Positions 1-5,249 of a stretch of DNA of 5,651 nt are shown one piece after another; positions within the stretch are counted from its first letter, which is position 1; each line of letters opens with the position of its first letter. This DNA comes from Alphaproteobacteria bacterium. GTDB taxonomy: Bacteria > Pseudomonadota > Alphaproteobacteria > RS24. A program made the translations under genes and the position numbers. The DNA lies in assembly GCA_028816945.1 (NCBI GenBank), contig JAPPQG010000036.1:1922-7572 (forward strand), read 5' to 3'. The notes beneath the pieces are model-generated. The model was not told the DNA's origin. It saw only the letters and a list, made by a program, of their open reading frames with translations, and made no database searches.

Positions 1-2233
1 TATTATTGGCTTTATCATGCAACTGTGCTTCTACTTCGCTTTGGCGGGCGAATGGGTCATCGGCAATAATCAATTCTGTTTCTTGCAAACGTTTTATTTC
101 ATCTCGCAAACGGGCGGCTGTTTCAAATTCCAAATCACCCGCCGCTTCATGCATTTGTTTTGTTAGGGTTTCAATATGCACGCGCATATTACCGCCTAAT
201 AGGGGGGGCTGGGCAGATTCACCCATGCCTGTTGGGTGTTGGCCTGTTAGTTGCTGGCCTGTTTGCAACTGATAAGGCCCGGCCGCTACTTTATTTTGGT
301 CTTCACTGAAAGCAGGTATAATATCGCTAATATTTTTATGTATCGTCGCGGGCGTAATTTTATGTTTTTTATTATAATCTTGTTGCTTTTTGCGGCGGCG
401 TTTGGTCTCTGTCATAGCGCGTTCCAAAGAGCCTGTCATTTTGTCGGCATAAAGCAAAACCCGCCCTTCCACATGGCGTGCCGCCCGCCCTATGGTTTGG
501 ATAAGTGATGTTTCAGAGCGCAAAAACCCTTCCTTGTCTGCATCTAAAATGGCGACAAGCGCGCATTCTGGAATATCCAACCCTTCCCGTAATAAATTAA
601 TGCCAACGAGAATATCATACGCGCCTAGCCGCAAATCGCGGACAATTTCAATGCGTTCCAATGTGTCAATATCAGAATGCATATAGCGCACCCGCAAGCC
701 CTGCTCATGCATATAATCGGTCAAATCTTCGGCCATGCGTTTGGTTAAAGTGGTGACCAAAACACGCTGGCTTTTTTTAGCAGTTGCGTGGCATTCAGCA
801 ATCAAATCATCAACCTGTGTGCTGGCGGGTCGTATGTCACATTGTGGGTCGACCAATCCTGTTGGACGAATGACTTGCTCGGTGAAAATGCCGCCCGTTT
901 GCTCCATTTCCCAAGGGCCGGGCGTAGCCGATACATATATGGTTTGCGGGCGCATAATATCCCATTCGGCAAATTTCAAAGGCCGATTATCAGCGCAAGA
1001 GGGCAGGCGGAAACCATGTTCGGCCAAAGTCGCCTTGCGTTTGAAATCGCCCCGAAACATGCCGCCAATTTGCGGCACAGTCACATGGCTTTCATCGACA
1101 AAAATAATGCAATTATCGAGCAAATATTCAAATAGGGTTGGCGGCGGGTCGCCCGGCTTGCGCCCTGTTAGATAGCGCGAATAATTTTCAATGCCCGCAC
1201 AACTGCCCGTTGCCTCTATCATTTCTAAATCAAAATAAGTGCGCTGTTCGAGGCGTTGTGCCTCTAAAAGACAATTTGCCTTTTTGAATTCTTCTAGGCG
1301 ATTGTGTAATTCCAACCGAATAGCATCGCTTGCTTGTTTTAAGGTTGGGCGGGGCGTGACATAATGGCTATTTGCGTAAATGCGAATATGCTCTAATTCG
1401 GTTATTTTTTCCCCTGTCAATGGGTCAAATTCGACCAATGCCTCAATTTCATCGCCAAATAATTCAATCCGCCATGCGCGATCTTCATAATGAGCGGGGA
1501 ATATATCAATTATATCGCCCCGCACACGAAAATCGCCCCGCGCAAAGCCTAATTCATTGCGCTTATATTGTAGTTCCACCAAATCGGCAAGTAATTGGGC
1601 GCGGGACTTTGTGCTACCAAGTTTCAAATCAAACGACATGGCTGTATAGGTTTCCACCGAGCCAATGCCATAAATGCAAGATACGGATGCAACAATAATA
1701 ACATCATCGCGTTCTAATAAGGCACGGGTGGCGGCATGGCGCATGCGGTCAATTTGTTCATTAACACTGCTTTCTTTTTCAATATATGTATCCGTGCGCG
1801 GCACATAGGCTTCGGGCTGGTAATAATCATAATAAGAGACAAAATACTCAACCGCATTTTCGGGAAAAAAACTTTTGAATTCGCCATAGAGTTGGGCGGC
1901 AAGGGTTTTATTATGGGCTAGGACAAGGGTTGGGCGTTGCGTGCGTTCAATCACATGCGCCATTGTGAATGTTTTGCCCGACCCTGTGACCCCTAATAAT
2001 GTTTGGTTGCGTTCGCCCGCATTAAGGCCAGCCACTAATTCGGCAATCGCTTGTGGTTGGTCGCCTGCTGGCTTAAAATCAGAAACCAATTTGAAACGCT
2101 TACCGCCTTCGGTTTTGTCGGGGCGTGGCGGGCGGTGGGGGATAAAAGGCGCGGCACTGCCCTCCCGCATGCCCGGCTCAGCAATTGGCGCAAGGGGCGT
2201 GCGGCCAGTTAGGCTTTGTTGCGGCTCAGACAT
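1..2233 (-). CDS. uvrB: UvrABC excinuclease subunit B (UvrB), 3' end outside window
   Basis: UvrB receives damaged DNA from UvrA, verifies the lesion with a helicase-like motor and beta-hairpin, and loads UvrC for dual incision; it acts in the cytoplasm in nucleotide excision repair. The frame stays open for 744 codons with no stop before the window edge. Visible landmarks are Walker A GVTGSGKT at residues 81-88, the damage-probing beta-hairpin region [13 protein letters not shown] from residue 133, the Walker B-type motif DESH at 380-383, the late helicase motifs [13 protein letters not shown] and QTIGRAARH around residues 560-590, and a C-terminal UVR domain ([18 protein letters not shown]) near residues 690-715 that would contact UvrC. 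Compared with E. coli UvrB, Walker A lies about 42 residues later, so there is an N-terminal extension ([10 protein letters not shown]...). The ATG at 2233-2231 is the only ATG after the in-frame upstream stop, but no strong Shine-Dalgarno is visible. The protein continues at least about 25 residues past the UVR domain. Family assignment is essentially certain. Confidence 0.98.
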   Translation of the reverse strand, partial: MSEPQQSLTGRTPLAPIAEPGMREGSAAPFIPHRPPRPDKTEGGKRFKLVSDFKPAGDQPQAIAELVAGLNAGERNQTLLGVTGSGKTFTMAHVIERTQRPTLVLAHNKTLAAQLYGEFKSFFPENAVEYFVSYYDYYQPEAYVPRTDTYIEKESSVNEQIDRMRHAATRALLERDDVIIVASVSCIYGIGSVETYTAMSFDLKLGSTKSRAQLLADLVELQYKRNELGFARGDFRVRGDIIDIFPAHYEDRAWRIELFGDEIEALVEFDPLTGEKITELEHIRIYANSHYVTPRPTLKQASDAIRLELHNRLEEFKKANCLLEAQRLEQRTYFDLEMIEATGSCAGIENYSRYLTGRKPGDPPPTLFEYLLDNCIIFVDESHVTVPQIGGMFRGDFKRKATLAEHGFRLPSCADNRPLKFAEWDIMRPQTIYVSATPGPWEMEQTGGIFTEQVIRPTGLVDPQCDIRPASTQVDDLIAECHATAKKSQRVLVTTLTKRMAEDLTDYMHEQGLRVRYMHSDIDTLERIEIVRDLRLGAYDILVGINLLREGLDIPECALVAILDADKEGFLRSETSLIQTIGRAARHVEGRVLLYADKMTGSLERAMTETKRRRKKQQDYNKKHKITPATIHKNISDIIPAFSEDQNKVAAGPYQLQTGQQLTGQHPTGMGESAQPPLLGGNMRVHIETLTKQMHEAAGDLEFETAARLRDEIKRLQETELIIADDPFARQSEVEAQLHDKANN

Positions 2234-2265
2234 AGGCTCAATATAGACATATAAAGGGCTTTTGT

Positions 2266-2316
2266 TAATTAAAATCGGCTACTAATCAAAATCGGCTGTT
2301 AATTAAATTTGATGCA
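2266..2316. repeat. 17-bp-period tandem repeat in the uvrB upstream region
   Basis: Three units lie head to tail: TAATTAAAATCGGCTAC (2266-2282), TAATCAAAATCGGCTGT (2283-2299) and a degenerate third unit TAATTAAATTTGATGCA (2300-2316). The first 15 bases of units one and two differ at one position; unit three keeps only about the first eight bases. The block lies 33-83 bp upstream of the uvrB start codon, where its promoter should be, and ends just before the -35 of the divergent plus-strand promoter. A protein-binding site for one or both promoters is possible, but slippage in AT-rich spacer DNA would look the same. The repeat itself is directly visible; its function is inferred. Confidence 0.6.
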
Positions 2317-2319
2317 AGC

Positions 2320-2351
2320 TTGACAGGGTGGCAATTTTGCTATTCTATAAT
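2320..2351 (+). promoter_or_regulatory. sigma-70-type promoter reading toward the small membrane protein
   Basis: A perfect -35 hexamer TTGACA lies at 2320-2325 and a perfect -10 hexamer TATAAT at 2346-2351. The 20-bp spacer between them is longer than the usual 16-18 bp. An alternative -10, TTCTAT at 2343-2348, gives a 17-bp spacer but a weaker match. With either choice, transcription would begin close to 2355-2359, at the 5' foot of the hairpin at 2356-2408. The gene served is the membrane protein starting at 2461, leaving a leader of about 100 nt. The hexamers are seen directly; activity is inferred. Confidence 0.6.
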
Positions 2352-2355
2352 AAAC

Positions 2356-2408
2356 AGGTAGGCATTTATTGGCTTTGCCTTGCCGCTGGAAAACCTCTAT
2401 GCCTACCT
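2356..2408 (+). promoter_or_regulatory. 5'-leader hairpin or possible small RNA
   Basis: AGGTAGGCAT (2356-2365) and ATGCCTACCT (2399-2408) form a perfect 10-bp stem enclosing 33 nt. The loop can form a minor hairpin GGC-TTT-GCC at 2371-2379. It also carries CCTCTA (2394-2399), complementary to TAGAGG (2448-2453), which overlaps the Shine-Dalgarno of the gene at 2461. The stem starts at about the predicted transcription start. It could stabilise the 5' end of the mRNA, control translation through the six-base complementarity, or be a short independent RNA. No run of T follows it, so it does not look like a simple intrinsic terminator. I do not recognise it as a known riboswitch or sRNA family. 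Confidence 0.5.
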
Positions 2409-2414
2409 AATTAT

Positions 2415-2450
2415 ATTAAGATTTAGATTAAAATTAAGATTAACATTTAG
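2415..2450 (+). repeat. six-unit ATTWAN hexamer array in the leader
   Basis: Six consecutive hexamers fit ATTWAN: ATTAAG, ATTTAG, ATTAAA, ATTAAG, ATTAAC and ATTTAG. The array fills the space between the leader hairpin and the ribosome-binding site AGAGGGG (2449-2455). It contains no C or G except at the sixth position, so the RNA would be largely unstructured. It could be an A/U-rich ribosome or protein landing tract, or just slippage-derived spacer. Confidence 0.5.
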
Positions 2451-2460
2451 AGGGGCGATT

Positions 2461-2769
2461 ATGAGATTAAATTTTGTCACAGCCTATTTTGCGATTGTAT
2501 CCGTTGTAAGTGTGCTTGTTGTGGGTTTTGAACTCGTCAATTTATTACAATTTCTAATCATAAAAATATGGCCACAGCTGGCTGATGCAGATTTGGCGCG
2601 CCTTATGGCCATGCAAGCCGATAATGAGGAAATTGGCAGTTACCAATTACAGCAATTACAACCCCTTTACATAGATTTTATTAAAGATTGTATTTCTATG
2701 GTTGTTTTTGCGGGCCTGCTTTGGTGGCATTTGCCCCGCCTCTTGCGCAGTGAGACGCAGGGCGAATAG
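2461..2769 (+). CDS. small uncharacterised membrane protein, 102 aa
   Basis: I do not recognise this protein. It has a hydrophobic N-terminal stretch at about residues 5-37, long enough for one long or two short membrane helices. A polar, acidic and glutamine-rich middle (about 41-68, including QADNEE and QLQQLQ) follows. A second hydrophobic segment lies at about 74-92 (CISMVVFAGLLWWHLP), then a short tail RLLRSETQGE. This predicts an inner-membrane protein with two or three helices. The ATG at 2461 is chosen because AGAGGGG sits 5 nt upstream; an in-frame TTG at 2380 would add 27 residues but runs through the leader hairpin and lacks support. It probably has its own promoter at 2320-2351. 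The hydrolase gene follows after 90 bp on the same strand, so weak co-transcription is possible. No catalytic motif is visible. Confidence 0.85.
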   Translation: MRLNFVTAYFAIVSVVSVLVVGFELVNLLQFLIIKIWPQLADADLARLMAMQADNEEIGSYQLQQLQPLYIDFIKDCISMVVFAGLLWWHLPRLLRSETQGE

Positions 2770-2829
2770 ATTTTTGTTAATTTTAGATTCTCGTTAATTT
2801 TTTTGAGAACAAATTGAAAATTATTATTG

Positions 2830-2859
2830 AAAGTCATAAAGTCATTATTGGAGGTCATT
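2830..2859 (+). promoter_or_regulatory. ribosome-binding site and short repeats before the hydrolase
   Basis: GGAGG at 2850-2854 sits 5 nt before the ATG at 2860 and fixes that start in preference to the in-frame codons from 2827 upstream. Immediately upstream are two adjacent copies of AAAGTCAT (2830-2837, 2838-2845). GTCATTAT occurs at 2841-2848 and again at 2854-2861, across the start codon. The rest of the 90-bp spacer (2770-2829) is T-rich and holds a weak TTCTC/GAGAA inverted repeat (2788-2792, 2805-2809) without a clear terminator. Confidence 0.65.
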
Positions 2860-3531
2860 ATGGGTGAAAAAATTACAATCCGTTCAGCCGATGGTTTTGA
2901 ATTCAGCGCCTATCGCGCGATGCCAAACAATGCGCCAAAGGGCGGTATTATGGTGATACAGGAAATTTTTGGCGTCAATCAGCATATCCGCGAAGTCGCA
3001 GATGGCTATGCCCGCGAAGGCTATGTTGCCATTGCACCAGCAATTTTTGACAGAATCAAAAAGGGCATTGAACTAGGTTATACGGACACAGATATGTCAC
3101 AAGGTCTAGGCTATGCACGCGGTGAATTAGATATACCAACCACTTTGCAAGATTTACAGGCTTGCGTGAATGAATTAACAGCCTATGGCAAAACAGGGGC
3201 TGTTGGCTATTGTTTTGGCGGTTTTTTAACTTATTTATCGGCTTGCGAACTGACACAGTTAACTTGTGCTGCTGGTTATTATGGCGGCGGTATTGTTGAT
3301 GTGATTGATAGAAAACCGCAAATCCCGCTTATCTTGCATTTTGGCGATAAGGATGCGCATATCCCGCTTTCCGATGTTGAGAAAATTAAAGCCGCTCACC
3401 CCGATGTGCCTGTTTATATTTATCAGGCTGACCATGGCTTTAATTGCGACCATCGCGCAAGCTATGATAAAGCGGCGGCTGAACTTGCCTATACGCGCAC
3501 ATTGGCATTTTTTGCCAAACATTTACAATAG
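2860..3531 (+). CDS. dienelactone hydrolase family protein, 223 aa
   Basis: This is an alpha/beta hydrolase of the dienelactone hydrolase family, cytoplasmic with no signal peptide. The family prototype opens dienelactones to maleylacetate in chlorocatechol breakdown, but many members act on other small esters, so the substrate here is open. Visible landmarks are QEIFGVN with Glu35, the nucleophile elbow GYCFGG with Cys118, GDKDAHIP with Asp165, and DHGFNCD with His192. These give the Cys-Asp-His triad plus the family's conserved glutamate, all in the expected order. Length is close to the family norm of roughly 230 residues. The start is set by GGAGG 5 nt upstream. No catechol-pathway genes are nearby, so housekeeping or detoxifying esterase activity is as likely as aromatic degradation. 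The stop codon overlaps the outer arm of the palindromic island that follows. Confidence 0.93.
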   Translation: MGEKITIRSADGFEFSAYRAMPNNAPKGGIMVIQEIFGVNQHIREVADGYAREGYVAIAPAIFDRIKKGIELGYTDTDMSQGLGYARGELDIPTTLQDLQACVNELTAYGKTGAVGYCFGGFLTYLSACELTQLTCAAGYYGGGIVDVIDRKPQIPLILHFGDKDAHIPLSDVEKIKAAHPDVPVYIYQADHGFNCDHRASYDKAAAELAYTRTLAFFAKHLQ

Positions 3532-3575
3532 GCGCGAGCGCCACGCGCGGCCGCGCGACTTGCGCATTGCGCCTA
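3529..3575. terminator. GC-rich palindromic island between convergent genes; possible bidirectional terminator
   Basis: This spacer is strikingly GC-rich: 35 of 45 bases at 3531-3575 are G or C, in an otherwise AT-leaning window. An outer 7-bp arm TAGGCGC (3529-3535) pairs with GCGCCTA (3569-3575). Inside are the hairpin GGCGC-GA-GCGCC (3531-3542) and a perfect 14-bp palindrome CGCGCGGCCGCGCG (3544-3557). These cannot all form at once. It sits between the stops of the hydrolase and the minus-strand porin, so ending both transcripts is a natural guess. No U-tract follows on either strand, so classical intrinsic termination is not shown. It could instead be a dispersed palindromic repeat. Confidence 0.5.
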
Positions 3576-3598
3576 GCCTGTTTGTCACAAATATAGGG

Positions 3599-4360
3599 TT
3601 AGAATCCGAGCGTGTATGAAATCGCTAATTCGGGTTCTGTATCGCTTTGATCTGTATCTGTTAGTGAAATTGTAATTTCATCTTTTGTTAGGAAGAGGCC
3701 ATAATCATCATAATCATCTGCCTCATCTTTATAACTATAAGTACCAGCATGCAAGCCAATATCCCAATCGCCAATAAGGTCAAATTCCAAATCTAGCGAA
3801 TAATAAACATCATCCCCCGAATCAGCGTCATACTCCGCATCTGCTAAATAATATACAGAAGCCGATATAGGCCCTTGCCCAATGGTTAGATAGATTTCAG
3901 AAAAATCCACTTCATTGCCAAAATCAGCATCGGGATAGACATAAGAAATATAGCCAATATCATAATTTAGACTAGCAATTTCGCCTGCATAGCCCCCATA
4001 AATGTCAAGTTCAAAACTTGTTTCAGCCCCATTGGCTGTGTCTAAATTATCCTCAAAATCAACATTGGAAACCCATGTGCCAATATAAAAGCCATTGCCA
4101 AAGTCTGCATCTACCCCCACAGAAACAGCGGGATTATCATTTGTTTGGGTTACGCCACGCCAAATATAATTGCTGGTTATACCCGCATTATAGGAAATTT
4201 CTTGTGCGTGGATTGGCGGGCTAGCAAGCATTATGATATAGCCAAAAGCGGCTGTAAGCCCCCAATTAAATAATTGGCGAATGGAGAATTGATACATGAA
4301 TTTTTGCCTGAATTGATACATAGATTGTTGGTCGTAAATGAGTCCTTGATTTGCTTTCAT
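3599..4360 (-). CDS. TorF-family putative porin (Gcw_chp type outer-membrane protein)
   Basis: The protein resembles the TorF family of putative porins (Gcw_chp domain): outer-membrane beta-barrel-like proteins of unproven transport role, common in Proteobacteria. The signature is the early strand region ISYNAGITSNYIWRGVTQ, followed by NPAVSVGVDADFGNGFYIGTWVSNVDF. Alternating aromatic strands follow, and the protein ends in ISYTLGF with the terminal Phe typical of outer-membrane proteins. The mature part is rich in Asp and Glu. A signal peptide ends at ASPPIHA|QE, after residue 52. From the first ATG (4360) it would be unusually long; starting at Met22 (ATG at 4297-4295) gives a normal 31-residue signal. 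AAAGG lies 9 nt before the first ATG and CAGG about 9 nt before Met22, so the start is ambiguous. It is convergent with the hydrolase and appears singly transcribed. Confidence 0.88.
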   Translation of the reverse strand: MKANQGLIYDQQSMYQFRQKFMYQFSIRQLFNWGLTAAFGYIIMLASPPIHAQEISYNAGITSNYIWRGVTQTNDNPAVSVGVDADFGNGFYIGTWVSNVDFEDNLDTANGAETSFELDIYGGYAGEIASLNYDIGYISYVYPDADFGNEVDFSEIYLTIGQGPISASVYYLADAEYDADSGDDVYYSLDLEFDLIGDWDIGLHAGTYSYKDEADDYDDYGLFLTKDEITISLTDTDQSDTEPELAISYTLGF

Positions 4361-4436
4361 TGTTATTAACCTTTCATTGCGGTAATGTAAAACAAAAAAT
4401 ATAAAAATCTATACAGAATAGGCATTCCCTGCCATC

Positions 4437-4453
4437 TATATGGTTACCATATA
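4437..4453. promoter_or_regulatory. 17-bp palindrome upstream of the porin, candidate operator
   Basis: TATATGGT (4437-4444) and ACCATATA (4446-4453) are perfect inverted repeats around a single T. The site is 77-93 bp upstream of the first porin ATG, a plausible place for control of an outer-membrane protein gene. The perfect dyad with a one-base centre suits a dimeric DNA-binding regulator. No regulator is encoded beside it and I do not recognise the motif. Confidence 0.4.
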
Positions 4454-4572
4454 CATATTCTATGCCAAGTTAAACGAAAATATTATAAGGTTATGTAATT
4501 ATTAGCTAAAAATATAATTCTGCGCTTTGGTAGCCTGCTCAACTGTGTGAAATGGCAGTTAAACCAATAATA

Positions 4573-4618
4573 TATGCCTAATTTATAAGCATAATTTAAT
4601 TATGCCTAATTTATAGGC
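4573..4618. repeat. 15-bp direct repeat around an AT palindrome
   Basis: TATGCCTAATTTATA occurs at 4573-4587 and again at 4601-4615, exactly 28 bp apart. Between and partly inside the copies is the perfect inverted repeat GCATAATT-T-AATTATGC (4589-4605). The second copy also forms a small hairpin GCCTA-ATTTA-TAGGC (4604-4618). Read leftward, this lies 55-100 bp beyond the gcrA stop and could form RNA structures at the 3' end of that transcript. It may also be a partly duplicated palindromic repeat unit. Confidence 0.5.
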
Positions 4619-4641
4619 GTTGCTGAATCCGAATATGCCCT

Positions 4642-4657
4642 CCCGCCATTAGGCGGG
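4642..4657 (-). terminator. GC hairpin downstream of gcrA
   Basis: CCCGCC (4642-4647) and GGCGGG (4652-4657) pair in a 6-bp all-GC stem with an ATTA or TAAT tetraloop, 15 bp past the gcrA stop codon. The position suits a terminator or 3' stabilising structure for gcrA. On the gcrA strand it is followed by AGGGCATATT, not a T-run, so intrinsic termination is uncertain. Confidence 0.45.
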
Positions 4658-4672
4658 GTATATTGGCGTGTC

Positions 4673-5131
4673 TCAAACGGCTTTGCGTTGCCTGCGGCGG
4701 CGTTCAATGGGCTGGTAGGCTTGTTTGATATGGCGGGCGCAATAGGGGGCGTTGGGTTCGCTCCGCGCGCCGCAAAAATGGAAATCATCATCGCCCGGAT
4801 CACCAATCGGCCATTTGCATGTATGTTTGGTGAGATTAAGCACGCTGGTGCGCTCTTCATCAGACAGAATCGGTATCGGCTCTTCCATTGGCTCGGCAAG
4901 CGTAGATGTTGCATTTTGCTGTTTTGCGCGGGCAGCCTCTGCCTGTTCGCCGCCAATCTGTGCTGTCGTAACCTGTGGTGCTTTTGTGCGCCCCGATAGA
5001 CCAAGCCGATGCACTTTGCCAATAACGGCATTGCGCGTCACATCCCCTAATTTGCTGGCGATTTGACTAGCACTTAACCCTTCTAGCCATAATTGTTTTA
5101 GTGTTTCAACGCGTTCTTCTGTCCAAGCCAT
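4673..5131 (-). CDS. gcrA: GcrA cell cycle regulator, 152 aa
   Basis: GcrA is an alphaproteobacterial transcription regulator. In Caulobacter it binds sigma-70 holoenzyme and promoter DNA carrying CcrM-methylated GANTC sites, driving replication and division genes. The N-terminal helix-turn-helix region is unmistakable: MAWTEERVETLKQLWLEGLS, followed by IASKLGDVTRNAVIGKVHRLGLSGR, covering residues 1-48. A variable linker rich in Ala, Gln and Glu spans about 50-95. The conserved C-terminal part carries KWPIGDPG (106-113) and FHFCG, with Cys105, Cys120, Cys131 and His134 in a zinc-finger-like pattern (C-x14-C-x10-C-x2-H), then a basic tail RRRRQRK. The protein is somewhat shorter than Caulobacter GcrA (about 173 aa), mainly in the linker. 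AAGGGA 6 nt before the ATG supports this start. It is transcribed alone, divergently from the permease, from a promoter region with a DnaA box. Confidence 0.96.
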   Translation of the reverse strand: MAWTEERVETLKQLWLEGLSASQIASKLGDVTRNAVIGKVHRLGLSGRTKAPQVTTAQIGGEQAEAARAKQQNATSTLAEPMEEPIPILSDEERTSVLNLTKHTCKWPIGDPGDDDFHFCGARSEPNAPYCARHIKQAYQPIERRRRQRKAV

Positions 5132-5147
5132 GATATGTCCCTTTCTA

Positions 5148-5175
5148 GTTAAATAAATTCGGTTAAATAAATGAG
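5148..5175. repeat. 14-bp-period direct repeat in the gcrA leader
   Basis: GTTAAATAAAT is repeated at 5148-5158 and 5162-5172 within two 14-bp units (5148-5161, 5162-5175). On the gcrA strand each copy reads ATTTATTTAAC, which ends in the TTAAC half-site of CtrA boxes. The spacing between halves is not the 7 bp of the TTAA-N7-TTAA consensus. The repeat lies 17-44 bp upstream of the gcrA start codon, between the palindrome and the ribosome-binding site. Confidence 0.45.
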
Positions 5176-5180
5176 TAAAA

Positions 5181-5196
5181 CCACAATATATTGTGG
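5181..5196. promoter_or_regulatory. 16-bp perfect palindrome upstream of gcrA
   Basis: CCACAATATATTGTGG is its own reverse complement. It lies 50-65 bp upstream of the gcrA ATG and just downstream of the start site implied by the promoter at 5206-5234. A dimeric repressor bound here would block initiation. In RNA it would form a six-pair stem with a UAUA loop near the 5' end of the gcrA message. DNA operator and RNA hairpin are both possible; the motif is not one I recognise. Confidence 0.5.
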
Positions 5197-5205
5197 AATA
5201 TTTGC

Positions 5206-5234
5206 AAAATGCTACTAGATATGCGAAGTGTCAA
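5206..5234 (-). promoter_or_regulatory. predicted gcrA promoter
   Basis: On the minus strand a perfect TTGACA lies at 5234-5229. A 17-bp spacer leads to CATTTT at 5211-5206, a weak match to TATAAT. A good -35 with a poor -10 suits a promoter that needs an activator. The DnaA box at 5250-5258 lies 15 bp upstream of the -35, an activator-like position. Transcription would start near 5199. Confidence 0.45.
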
Positions 5235-5249
5235 GCAGATTTATGCGAC

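Larger units (their letters stand above)
4361..4672. other. gene-free spacer between porin and gcrA
   Basis: No credible coding frame is present in these 312 bp, which are strongly AT-rich. The left part must contain the porin promoter, reading leftward, but I see no convincing -35/-10 pair. The right part is downstream of gcrA. Listed separately are a 17-bp palindrome, a direct-repeat and hairpin cluster, and a GC-rich hairpin. A weak inverted repeat AACTG/CAGTT (4541-4545, 4556-4560) is also present. ATGAAAG occurs both at the porin start codon and 18 bp upstream; the upstream copy opens only a three-codon frame. Confidence 0.7.

Noticed and set aside
6..2246. Plus-strand open frames across the first 2.2 kb, including one of 146 codons
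   Set aside because: They are antisense to an uninterrupted uvrB frame with clear motifs and show no family resemblance of their own.
2380..2460. In-frame TTG start extending the small membrane protein by 27 residues
   Set aside because: It lies within the leader hairpin and has no ribosome-binding site, whereas ATG at 2461 has AGAGGGG 5 nt upstream.
2804..2820. GAAC followed by a GAAA-like half as a LexA box before the hydrolase
   Set aside because: The second half does not match GAAC at the required 7-bp spacing.
3581..3591. TTTGTCACAAA inverted repeat past the porin stop
   Set aside because: Five-base arms in AT-rich spacer are expected by chance and nothing else supports a function.
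4606..5066. Other frames over gcrA on both strands, up to 141 codons
   Set aside because: The GcrA frame has the conserved N- and C-terminal motifs; the others are shadows of it.
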